Source of the DNA: Gammaproteobacteria bacterium
Lineage (GTDB): Bacteria; Pseudomonadota; Gammaproteobacteria; SZUA-152
DNA length: 44,191 bases
Direction: 5' to 3'
NCBI GenBank assembly: GCA_021647505.1
Contig: JAKIUN010000029.1
Coordinates: 1-44,191, forward strand
Below, in pieces: positions 1 to 7,269 of this stretch. The notes under the pieces were generated by a model that saw only the letters and a program-made list of their open reading frames with translations, searched no databases and was not told the origin of the DNA. The first letter of the stretch is position 1. Every line of letters begins with the position of its first letter. The position numbers and the translations under genes were made by a program.

Positions 1-54
1 CAGGGACTTTATGCGTTACGTGATGGATGGATTGCGCTTCACCATGCTAAATGA
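1..54 (+). CDS. C-terminal end of a group II intron reverse transcriptase (partial)
   Basis: Frame 1 is open from the window edge and ends at TGA 52-54, giving the tail QGLYALRDGWIALHHAK. The body of the protein lies outside the window. The call rests mainly on position: the stop codon falls 2 bases before a sequence that folds as intron domain V, which is where intron-encoded reverse transcriptase/maturase ORFs end. The 17 visible residues carry no catalytic motif, so the protein identity is inferred from context. If correct, the full protein would reverse-transcribe the intron RNA and assist its splicing. Confidence 0.4.
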   Translation, partial: QGLYALRDGWIALHHAK

Positions 55-124
55 AACGCCCTGTGCGGAGCCGCATGCAGGGTGTTGTGGGGACTGGGGG
101 TTAGAGACCCCCGGTTACCCGATT
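1..124 (+). mobile_element. 3' end of a group II intron (domains V and VI), IIC-like
   Basis: Domain V can be folded at 57-84: lower stem 57-63 (CGCCCTG) with 78-84 (CAGGGTG), a two-base bulge at 76-77, and a short upper stem 64-67 with 72-75 closed by the loop GAGC. The lower stem begins with CGC, the catalytic triad form common in IIC introns, and its G pairs with U as expected. Domain VI follows at 87-121: 96-100 pairs with 108-112, 92-95 pairs with 113-116, A117 is bulged (branch-point candidate), and 88-91 pairs with 118-121. The intron end is then about 123-124 (sequence ending CCCGATT). The 5' part, including domain I, is outside the window. Confidence 0.65.
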
Positions 125-136
125 AGCACTGGTAGC

Positions 137-802
137 TTATTTTTCTTTGATTATCGCAACGGCGTGCTTTATTCTGCCTATAACGAGACCGAATGCTTCT
201 CCTGTATCTCTGCTATACTCGAGCACTGATTTCTTTGGTTTTTCTCCGAGAGGCGCAAACGGATCAAAATAAGCTTCAATATTATTAAACGGTATTTTTA
301 ATGTATTACTTGCCCATATAACAGTTTTTTTAGGCAATACTCCTTCGTACTCCATATTTAACTTAACTATCTCAACGGCAATATTTTGTATTTCTTGAAA
401 TGCTAATTTTCCTTCCTCAAGTTCTGATATTTGATTTTCACTTGCCGTCTTATGCCAATTAAATACATGAGCCAACTCAGGACTATTTTTCTTGGCTTTT
501 TCAAAGTCTAAATAATTATTCATTGTTAAAAAATTATTCTGTATTTTTATAATACTTTCCATAACAGGAAGATAGTGTTCACTAACTTTTGACAGCACAT
601 CTATTTCAAGACTTGCTTGCTTGTATGCACTTTCTTTTTTTGATGATTCATACTGTGAATATGAACCTAATATCACAATCATTAACATCACCACAAATTG
701 TAATATAACTAAATACGTGGGTTTTTCATGTTCATTAATTTTTCGAGAACTAATTTGAATAATTATTCCTAAAACCCCTAGAACAGTTATCAGAATTATC
801 AT
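137..802 (-). CDS. Hypothetical membrane protein, AT-rich
   Basis: A 221-residue protein that I do not recognise. It has an N-terminal hydrophobic segment (about residues 1-17) and a second one (about 30-47), separated by a short Lys/Arg/His-rich loop. A long, charged, largely helical soluble part follows (about 50-160, rich in Glu, Lys, Gln and Asn), then a C-terminal part with SRDTGEAFGLVIGRIKHAVAII. This is consistent with a small inner-membrane protein with a helical soluble domain. The gene is clearly more AT-rich than nearly everything else here and stops 13 bases from the intron 3' end, so I infer horizontal acquisition. No partner gene is visible. Confidence 0.6.
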   Translation of the reverse strand: MIILITVLGVLGIIIQISSRKINEHEKPTYLVILQFVVMLMIVILGSYSQYESSKKESAYKQASLEIDVLSKVSEHYLPVMESIIKIQNNFLTMNNYLDFEKAKKNSPELAHVFNWHKTASENQISELEEGKLAFQEIQNIAVEIVKLNMEYEGVLPKKTVIWASNTLKIPFNNIEAYFDPFAPLGEKPKKSVLEYSRDTGEAFGLVIGRIKHAVAIIKEK

Positions 803-1154
803 TTTAATGCCTATTTTTAAGTGCTAACTTATTAGTATCAAGCACCATCGCCCTGTTTCCCCGCAGTATTCAAGCAAAAATCAGGCAACAACACTCGATA
901 ATCACCTAAAAACAGGCTAATTTGCCTTGATATCCCGATAATGCAAGATGATTCAGGTATATTTTCATCATTCAAACGCCTGCGTGTTTGAATTGGCAGT
1001 ACCCGAGAATGGCGCTGACTCCGACTGAAAACACTGTCATATCATCGCGGCGTACATTGAAGCACCATTATGGATACTATGAAATCGATCCGCCAGGGGT
1101 CCGTGACGTTCGGAGGGACTCCGTCTGAATAAACACCAAAAACACAATTATTTA
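803..1154. other. Intergenic region without a recognised gene
   Basis: AT-rich spacer between the divergent 221-aa membrane protein gene and the DUF2975 gene. I see no convincing coding frame. It contains a 7-bp inverted repeat, TTCAAAC (971-977) and GTTTGAA (986-992), and a small hairpin CGGAG/CTCCG near 1110-1125. Neither has a T-run, so neither is a clear terminator. Confidence 0.5.
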
Positions 1155-1183
1155 TTGTAAATCGATAATTATCTGTCTATACT
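1155..1183 (+). promoter_or_regulatory. Sigma-70-type promoter for the DUF2975 operon
   Basis: TTGTAA at 1155-1160 and TATACT at 1178-1183 are separated by exactly 17 bases. The pair lies 35 bases upstream of the likely start codon at 1219, in an AT-rich stretch. Both boxes match the consensus well (TTGACA, TATAAT), so this is one of the better promoter candidates in the window. Confidence 0.55.
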
Positions 1184-1218
1184 TTCATCCTATCGAAACC
1201 AAATTGAGGCGAATGACC

Positions 1219-1758
1219 ATGGGCGATAACGGTATAAAGAGAATACAGCGGGTGAGCGGACGGTTTTGTCGGTTTTTCATGGCGCTGATGTTTTTGATCC
1301 CTCTTTTGAATGTCTTGTATTGGGTGTCTTTTAATGATCTTCCGGCAGAATTGACCGCTGATTTACCCGCGCTGGCCAGTCAGCCACTTTCTCCTTTCTT
1401 CCTCGCGTTGGCGCTCGCTGTCAGCTTGATTCCAATCAGTGTCGCTCTGTACGGCATCATGATTTTGAAGAGGCTTTTTTCATTGTATGAAAATGCGGTT
1501 GTTTTTTCCGTTGAAAATGTAAGGTGCTTTCGCCGCTTGGGATACACTCTGATTGCCTGGGTCATCGCCAGTATGGTCTTTACTATGTTGATCAGCATTA
1601 TTATCTCTGCCGGCAATCCACCGGGAGAGCGAGTCATGGTGGCTCAATTTGGTTTTTCGGATCTATTCGCTTTGATCTCGGGCGCCATCGTGGTGTTGAT
1701 TTCATGGGTTATGGAAGAAGGATGCAGGCTGGAAAATGAACAGGCATACACGGTATAG
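1219..1758 (+). CDS. DUF2975 family membrane protein (YoaS-like)
   Basis: About 179 residues with four hydrophobic segments and the end LENEQAYTV, typical of DUF2975. The frame opens at TTG 1204, but TTGAGGCG just before ATG 1219 is a well-placed ribosome binding site, so I choose 1219; ATG 1213 is possible. The next gene starts within 10 bases and encodes a small Xre/YozG-type HTH protein, and this membrane-protein plus HTH pair is a recurring arrangement for the family. The function is not established. The pairing suggests that the membrane protein controls, or is controlled by, the small DNA-binding protein. Confidence 0.8.
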   Translation: MGDNGIKRIQRVSGRFCRFFMALMFLIPLLNVLYWVSFNDLPAELTADLPALASQPLSPFFLALALAVSLIPISVALYGIMILKRLFSLYENAVVFSVENVRCFRRLGYTLIAWVIASMVFTMLISIIISAGNPPGERVMVAQFGFSDLFALISGAIVVLISWVMEEGCRLENEQAYTV

Positions 1759-1767
1759 AGGTGCATG

Positions 1768-1974
1768 ATGGCGATTGTCGTTAATTTGGATGTCATGCTT
1801 GCCCGGCGTAAAATGCGCTCCAATCAGCTGGCTCAGTTGATCGGGATCAGCGAGCCAAATCTTTCTATTCTCAAAACAGGCAAGGCCAAGGCAATTCGTT
1901 TGGCGACCCTGGATGCAATATGCCGGCACCTCGACTGCCAACCGGGTGATATTCTCGAATTTCATGATGAATGA
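1768..1974 (+). CDS. Small Xre/Cro-type HTH regulator (YozG-like)
   Basis: About 68 residues that are almost entirely one helix-turn-helix domain: LDVMLARRKMRSNQLAQLIGISEPNLSILKTGKAKAIRLATLDAICRHLDCQPGDILEF. The last part (LDAICRHLDCQPGDILE) is the hallmark of the YozG/Xre_26 group. GAGG at 1758-1761 supports ATG 1768 over ATG 1765. It overlaps the 3' end of the membrane gene's regulatory spacer and shares ATGA with the next gene, so the three genes are probably co-transcribed. Expected role: a DNA-binding regulator, probably acting on its own operon (inference). Confidence 0.85.
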   Translation: MAIVVNLDVMLARRKMRSNQLAQLIGISEPNLSILKTGKAKAIRLATLDAICRHLDCQPGDILEFHDE

Positions 1975-2684
1975 AGCCAGAGTTGATTACGAACCCGGCA
2001 TCTGAACATCGCTATCTGGAACAACAGCCGCAACTTGTCATCGTCGTCATTGTTTCAGCATTTCTTCATGCCGCCATCCTGTTTTTTCTCGAAATCCAAC
2101 CAGATACGCCATTACCGCAAACTCCGTTGATCAATGACACGCTACGAATCCATTTGCTTCCCCGCCCTGACCCTGTGGTGGTGAAAGAACCTGAGAGGCA
2201 TGAGCATACGGCTGTTGAGGACGAGGCCGGGCCAAAGACGCCTGAAATACCCTCCATGCATGCAAAGCCTACCTCAAGTCCGGGGCGCCATGACCCGACA
2301 AAAGACAAGATGAAAAGCAAGATAAAAGCCTCAGCGGCAGAACGGCCCACCGTGACTCATGAACCTGACAAGACACCCAAGCCACACAGGAAGCAACAAA
2401 GCGCCCAACAGCTCATTACACGCAGCCTGGATATTATTCGTTCTCAGGGATTGGCGGAAACGGATCCGTTGCCGGCCCGGGCGTTTGGCATGCCTGCCCC
2501 GGATTGGCGTCTAAGTCTGCCGGAAAGCGACGATCAAACGATCATTGACAGCTATCGGCTGCCCTCCGGGCATATCTGGGTCAAGGTAAAGTCTCCATTG
2601 GGAGGGGTGCAGTGTTTTGAAGTCAAAGCACCTGATCCTGCCAATGAGTTATCGGTTGGAGCCTGGATGTTTACCCGTTGCTAA
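1971..2684 (+). CDS. Single-pass protein with a TonB-like N-terminus, function unknown
   Basis: 237 residues. A hydrophobic anchor (about residues 22-42, QLVIVVIVSAFLHAAILFFLE) precedes a Pro/Lys-rich linker (45-140, with KPTSSPGRHDP and KPHRKQQ), then a small globular C-terminus (about 145-237) with SGHIWVKVKSPLGGVQCFEV and a final Cys. Anchor plus proline-rich linker is the layout of TonB and related energy-transducing proteins, and SAFLHAAIL resembles their SHXXH-type anchor region. I see no TonB C-terminal motif. The start overlaps the HTH gene's stop (ATGA). It lies just upstream of wspE, but a 61-base gap with an inverted repeat separates them, so co-function is uncertain. Confidence 0.6.
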   Translation: MKPELITNPASEHRYLEQQPQLVIVVIVSAFLHAAILFFLEIQPDTPLPQTPLINDTLRIHLLPRPDPVVVKEPERHEHTAVEDEAGPKTPEIPSMHAKPTSSPGRHDPTKDKMKSKIKASAAERPTVTHEPDKTPKPHRKQQSAQQLITRSLDIIRSQGLAETDPLPARAFGMPAPDWRLSLPESDDQTIIDSYRLPSGHIWVKVKSPLGGVQCFEVKAPDPANELSVGAWMFTRC

Positions 2685-2745
2685 TTGCCTGCTCAAACAA
2701 TGAGAATGTATTTTTCAACATATTTTTATGTTCACTGCACCCATT

Positions 2746-5058
2746 ATGAGTGACGAAAATTATAGTGATATGTCCATGTTTGACCTGTTCCGCATGGAAA
2801 CGGAGGGACAATTGGCGTCTCTTGGACGGGGCTTGCTGGTGTTGGAGAAGGATTTTACCAATGACGAGGAACTGGAGGCGCTCATGCGCGCCTCTCATTC
2901 ACTGAAGGGTGCTGCACGCATGGTGGATGTCGAACCCGTGGTGCAGATTGCACATGTCATGGAAGATGTTTTTGTCGCTGCACAGCATCAGAAGATCATC
3001 CTCTCCAGTCCCGCTATCGATGTGCTGTTGCGTGCGACGGATCTGATTGAAACAATTGCCGGGCTCGCCGAGGAAAATATCGACGGCTGGTTTTCGCACA
3101 ACAAGGCGCAGGTCGATGCCGCTGTCGATAAATTAGAACAGATTGTCTCCGGAGAACTCGTTGTGGATGAGTCCACTTCGTTGCTGGTGGAAGGGGTTGA
3201 ACCTGTCGCTGCCGGCCTGATCGGGACGCCGGTATTGGCTGCTGAGGAAGTTGCTGTACCGGCTGTCGAGGCTCTCCGTGCGAAGACGTTGGTGGGCAAC
3301 CGGGGGGATGACCGTATGTTGCGCATCAATGCGCAGCGAATGTCCCACATCCTTGGGGTGTCGGGTGAAATACTTGTCGAGTCACGCAGGCTCGCGACCT
3401 TTTCGGATTCCCTGATGTTTCTCAAGCGGCGGCAAAATGAATTGATGGAAGACTTGGAAGGCCTGCTTTATCGCCATGGACATGGCGCCCCGGTGGCGAT
3501 GGATGTGGCGCTGCGTGGGTTACAGAAAAAACTGAATGCCTGCCGTCAATTGTTGGGCCACCAGTTGGCATCCCTGGATGAGTACGAGCGTAGAAATAGC
3601 AACCTGTCCAGCACGCTTTATCATGAAGTCACTGGCAGTCGGATGCAGCCGTTTGCCGAGGGCACCGCCGGCCTCGAACGCATGATTCGGGATCTGTCGC
3701 GCCACCTGGGTAAAGAAGTTACCTTGGATATTCGCGGCAAGGAAACACTCGTTGACCGGGATGTGTTGGAAAAAATCCAGGCGCCACTGAATCATTTGTT
3801 ACGCAATGCGGTGGATCACGGTGTGGAGCTGCCGCAGGAGCGATTGGCCGCCGGTAAACCGGTGCAGGCGAAGATTATCGTGAGCGCGAGCCATGGCGCC
3901 GGATTGTTGCGCATCAGCATTCGTGATGATGGCGCCGGTATCAACCTCGGCAGACTGAGAGAAAAGATTGCCGATAAGGGCCTGTCGAAACCAAGGGTGA
4001 TCGCGTCGCTGAGTGACAATGAATTGATCGAATTCCTTTTTCTGCCGGACTTTTCCACCCGTGATGAAGTGACCGAGACCTCAGGGCGTGGTGTCGGCCT
4101 GGATGTCGTGCATGACATGATGAGGGCGCTGGGTGGCACGGTCAGTGTCGAGAATCGGCCGGGGCAGGGTGTTAAATTTATTCTGCAATTGCCGTTAAGT
4201 CTATCGGTGCTGAACGCTCTGCTGGTGGAGATTGCCAATGAGCCCTACGCCTTCCCTCTGAGCCGGGTTGATCGCCTGCTGTCTGTTCCTGGCAAGCATA
4301 TCAAGGTTATGGACGGGCGCCAGTATTGTGAGTTAGATGGCGAATTGATCGGTTTGGCATCCGGCTCGCAGGTGCTGGGGCTGGCGCATGAATCGGTCGC
4401 GCGTGATGAGGTTTCGGTGGTGGTGGTGAGTGACCGGCTTGCGCAATATGGTGTGGTGGTTGACCGCTTTATCGGTCAGCGGCAGATTTCTGTTCAGCCA
4501 CTGGATCCCCGTCTTGGCAAGGTGCAGGACGTAAGCGCAACCTCGCTGATGGAAGATGGTGCACCTCTGCTGATTCTGGATGTGGACGATGTGGTGCGTT
4601 CCATTGATCACATCGTCAAGGGTGGGCGCCTGAGTTCGGTGCTTTATGAGCAAGAAAAACAACAACGACAACGACAACGGGCCAAGCGGGTGTTGATTGT
4701 AGATGACTCACTGACGGTACGGGGAGTCGAGCGTGATTTGCTGGAATCTCACGGCTATGTCGTCGAGACCGCCGTGGATGGCGTGGATGGATGGAATGCC
4801 GTGCGTAGCGGTGACTATCAGCTGGTGGTCAGTGATGTGGACATGCCGCGCATGAATGGCATTGATCTGGTACGGGCCATCAAACAGGATCCGCAGCTGC
4901 GTGCCATGCCTGTGATGATTGTTTCCTATAAGGATCGGAGCGAAGACCGTCAGCAGGGCCTGGAGGCCGGTGCCGATTATTATCTGGCAAAAGGCAGTTT
5001 GCATGACGATGCGCTGATTGAGGCCGTTGTTGATCTGATCGGGGAGGCATGGGTGTGA
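2746..5058 (+). CDS. wspE: WspE-like hybrid chemotaxis-type histidine kinase
   Basis: CheA-type kinase with a fused receiver domain, about 770 residues. Order: Hpt domain with RASHSLKGAAR (phosphorylated His about residue 51), dimerisation/linker, HATPase with LNHLLRNAVDHG, RDDGAGIN and TSGRGVGLDVV, CheW-like regulatory domain, and a C-terminal REC of about 124 residues (IVDDS, SDVDMPRMNG, YLAKGS). This matches WspE of the Wsp surface-sensing system. In Pseudomonas, WspE phosphorylates WspR and WspF. The frame opens at ATG 2728, but ATG 2746 (MSDENYSDMSMFDLFRME) fits the family start better, and 2728 lies within an AT-rich inverted repeat (2717-2732). No strong ribosome binding site precedes either start. 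It overlaps wspF by 4 bases. Confidence 0.88.
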   Translation: MSDENYSDMSMFDLFRMETEGQLASLGRGLLVLEKDFTNDEELEALMRASHSLKGAARMVDVEPVVQIAHVMEDVFVAAQHQKIILSSPAIDVLLRATDLIETIAGLAEENIDGWFSHNKAQVDAAVDKLEQIVSGELVVDESTSLLVEGVEPVAAGLIGTPVLAAEEVAVPAVEALRAKTLVGNRGDDRMLRINAQRMSHILGVSGEILVESRRLATFSDSLMFLKRRQNELMEDLEGLLYRHGHGAPVAMDVALRGLQKKLNACRQLLGHQLASLDEYERRNSNLSSTLYHEVTGSRMQPFAEGTAGLERMIRDLSRHLGKEVTLDIRGKETLVDRDVLEKIQAPLNHLLRNAVDHGVELPQERLAAGKPVQAKIIVSASHGAGLLRISIRDDGAGINLGRLREKIADKGLSKPRVIASLSDNELIEFLFLPDFSTRDEVTETSGRGVGLDVVHDMMRALGGTVSVENRPGQGVKFILQLPLSLSVLNALLVEIANEPYAFPLSRVDRLLSVPGKHIKVMDGRQYCELDGELIGLASGSQVLGLAHESVARDEVSVVVVSDRLAQYGVVVDRFIGQRQISVQPLDPRLGKVQDVSATSLMEDGAPLLILDVDDVVRSIDHIVKGGRLSSVLYEQEKQQRQRQRAKRVLIVDDSLTVRGVERDLLESHGYVVETAVDGVDGWNAVRSGDYQLVVSDVDMPRMNGIDLVRAIKQDPQLRAMPVMIVSYKDRSEDRQQGLEAGADYYLAKGSLHDDALIEAVVDLIGEAWV

Positions 5059-6098
5059 GAATCGGTATTGTTAATGACATGTCCATGGCCGTCGAGGGAA
5101 TGCGGCGGGTTGTGCTGAGCTGCGGGGAGCATGAAGTGGCGTGGGTTGCAGACGATGGCCGCGAGGCAGTCGCGCAGTGTGCGCGAGATTGTCCGGATCT
5201 GATCCTGATGGATCTTGTTATGCCAGTGGTGGATGGCGTCGAGGCGACGCGGCAGATCATGCTGGCTACGCCCTGTCCGATTCTGGTTGTGACGGCCTCG
5301 GTAAATCACAATTCCGCCATGGTATTCGAGGCCATGGGTGCCGGCGCGCTGGATGCGATTAATACGCCGATACTGGGCATGGCCGGCCAGGGTGAAGGGC
5401 ATGATCTACTGCTACGCAAGATCCATATGATCGGTGTGTTGAATCGAGCCCCTACCTCGGCGGCCACCGTACCTGCGGCACGTAGCCGACGGGAAATCAC
5501 CGATCCATCGACCCAGGGCTGCCTGCTGACCATTGGCTCTTCTTCGGGGGGGCCACAGGCGCTGGCCGAAATACTCCGCACGCTGCCAGCGAATTTCCCG
5601 GCTCCCGTGGTATTGATCCAGCATGTCGATGAGCAGTTTGTTGCCGGCCTGGCCGATTGGCTGGATCGGCAGACCGCCCTCAAGGTACGACTGGCCGATG
5701 AAGGGGATCGCCCCGAGGTCGGTACGGTGTTATTGGCCGGTAGCAACAATCATCTGATACTGAAAAATACCGGTGAATTGGCTTACACCCCGGAACCGCT
5801 ACAAACGCCATACCGTCCGTCGGTGGATGTCTTCTGGCATTCGCTGGCAACCTGTTGGCAGGGCGAGATTATGGCGATCCTGTTGACGGGAATGGGCCGT
5901 GACGGCGCTCGGGGTATGCTGGAATTACGTCACAAGGGCGCCTGCACCATCGCACAGGATGAGGCCTCGTGCGCCGTTTATGGCATGCCCAAGGCCGCCA
6001 AGGAACTGCAGGCGGCACTGGAGATATTATCGCTGGAGACGATACCCTTATCAGTGATGTCTAAATTTCCTGTGCAGATAAGGCAGGAGGCCCAATGA
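5055..6098 (+). CDS. wspF: WspF-like CheB protein-glutamate methylesterase
   Basis: An N-terminal receiver domain (RIGIVNDMSMAVEGMRR, phosphoacceptor Asp in LILMDLVMP) is joined to a CheB esterase domain with the catalytic set visible: Ser in IGSSSGGPQAL, His in LIQHVD, Asp in GMGRDGARGM. CheB removes methyl groups from chemoreceptor glutamates, and in Wsp this resets the receptor WspA. GTG 5055 is preferred over ATG 5049: GGAGG (5043-5047) is 7 bases from the GTG but only 1 base from the ATG, and WspF/CheB proteins usually begin with an MRIGIVND-like sequence. The GTG overlaps the wspE stop (GTGA). No methyltransferase gene (wspC) is in the window. Confidence 0.9.
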   Translation: MRIGIVNDMSMAVEGMRRVVLSCGEHEVAWVADDGREAVAQCARDCPDLILMDLVMPVVDGVEATRQIMLATPCPILVVTASVNHNSAMVFEAMGAGALDAINTPILGMAGQGEGHDLLLRKIHMIGVLNRAPTSAATVPAARSRREITDPSTQGCLLTIGSSSGGPQALAEILRTLPANFPAPVVLIQHVDEQFVAGLADWLDRQTALKVRLADEGDRPEVGTVLLAGSNNHLILKNTGELAYTPEPLQTPYRPSVDVFWHSLATCWQGEIMAILLTGMGRDGARGMLELRHKGACTIAQDEASCAVYGMPKAAKELQAALEILSLETIPLSVMSKFPVQIRQEAQ

Positions 6099-7117
6099 TG
6101 ACGATAAACATGGCAATGGCCCCTGAACAATCCCATGAAGTTGAACCGCCCGCCGATGATCTGGGCAGGCTGGTGGTATTGCTGGTGGACGACCAGATGA
6201 TGGTCGCCGAGGGTATTCGCCGCATGCTGGCCAGTGAAGAGGATATCGAATTCCATTATTGTGCGGAGCCTAAAAAGGCGGTGGCCATGGCGCTGGAGAT
6301 ACGCCCTACGGTGATCCTGCAGGATCTCATCATGCCGGACATGGATGGTTATACCTTGGTGAATGATTACCGCGCAGAGCCGGGAACGCAGAACATCCCG
6401 GTGATCGTGCTTTCCACCAAGGAAGATCCGAAGGACAAGAGCAAGGCCTTTGAGCGTGGCGCCAACGACTATCTGGTCAAGCTGCCGGATCGGATTGAAC
6501 TGGTTGCGCGGATTCGTGCACATTCACGCAGTTATCTGGCCCATCAGGCATTGCGTGAAACCCAGGCCAAACTGGAACAAAGCAATGCCGAATTGAAAAA
6601 ACTGAGCTGTCTGGATGGTCTGACCGGCATTGCCAACCGCCGCCGGCTTGATGAATTTCTGCGTACGGAGTGCCTGCGTTCGGTGCGTGACGACACACCG
6701 CTGTCACTGATCCTCATCGATATTGATTTCTTCAAGCCCTACAACGATCACTATGGTCATATTGCCGGTGATGAATGCCTGCGCCAGGTTGCCCGCAGCC
6801 TGGACGAGGCCGTGCAGCGTGCCTCGGATCTCATCGCCCGCTACGGTGGTGAAGAGTTTGCCGCGATTCTGCCGAATACCGACCTGAGTGGCGCCAGACG
6901 GATTGCCCATGAGCTGTGTGAAAAAATCCGCTCACTGGAGATTCCGCACGAATACTCGCAGGTTGCGGATATCGTCACCATCAGCCTGGGCGTGGTCAGT
7001 CGTGTGGCCTGTGAAAACCTGTCACCCTCTGACCTGATCAACCTGGCCGATGCTGCCCTGTATGAAGCAAAAGAAACGGGACGTAACCGTTATGTGGTGG
7101 CCGAGGAGGCGGATTGA
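6095..7117 (+). CDS. wspR: WspR-like response regulator diguanylate cyclase
   Basis: 340 residues: REC domain (LLVDDQMMVAEGIRRML, phosphoacceptor in ILQDLIMPDMDG, VLSTKEDP, YLVKLPD), a coiled linker (about residues 150-175), then a GGDEF domain with the active motif RYGGEEF and SLDEAVQRASDL giving an RxxD product-inhibition site. The REC segment TVILQDLIMPDMDGYTLV and LVKLPDRIELVARIRAHSRSY closely resemble P. aeruginosa WspR. It makes c-di-GMP from GTP, activated by phosphorylation. AGGAGG (6085-6090) precedes ATG 6095, which overlaps the wspF stop (ATGA). It is the last gene of the operon and is followed by a REP-like repeat before the convergent RND genes. Confidence 0.92.
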   Translation: MMTINMAMAPEQSHEVEPPADDLGRLVVLLVDDQMMVAEGIRRMLASEEDIEFHYCAEPKKAVAMALEIRPTVILQDLIMPDMDGYTLVNDYRAEPGTQNIPVIVLSTKEDPKDKSKAFERGANDYLVKLPDRIELVARIRAHSRSYLAHQALRETQAKLEQSNAELKKLSCLDGLTGIANRRRLDEFLRTECLRSVRDDTPLSLILIDIDFFKPYNDHYGHIAGDECLRQVARSLDEAVQRASDLIARYGGEEFAAILPNTDLSGARRIAHELCEKIRSLEIPHEYSQVADIVTISLGVVSRVACENLSPSDLINLADAALYEAKETGRNRYVVAEEAD

Positions 7118-7178
7118 GGCTGTAGCATGAGGCTTGAGGGGTGGATGGACAGTTGCAGATCGTCGGAAACCAGTCTTC

Positions 7179-7244
7179 TTCGCGGCTGAAGCCGCTCCCA
7201 CAGAGTCGACAGTCTCACAAAGCCATCGCGGGCATGGCCCGCTC
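7179..7244. repeat. REP-like 66-bp repeat, copy 1
   Basis: Contains two palindromes, CGCGGCTGAAGCCGC and GCGGGCATGGCCCGC, joined by a spacer. The 66 bases are identical to 32504-32569. It sits between the convergent wspR and RND genes, a typical place for REP elements that end or stabilise transcripts. Confidence 0.85.
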
Positions 7245-7269
7245 CGGAATCGAGGCTTCCCAGATTAGG

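Noticed and set aside
971-992. Inverted repeat TTCAAAC/GTTTGAA and a similar GTTTGAAC pair at 36879-36902
   Set aside because: The first is inverted and the second is a direct repeat, so they are not the same element, and neither sits at a convincing promoter position. Too weak to call an operator.
5049-5054. ATG 5049 as the wspF start
   Set aside because: Only one base separates it from GGAGG; GTG 5055 is 7 bases away and gives the usual family N-terminus.
7179-7244. REP palindromes as a possible CRISPR array
   Set aside because: Only two or three copies, widely separated, with no regular spacers and no cas genes in the window.
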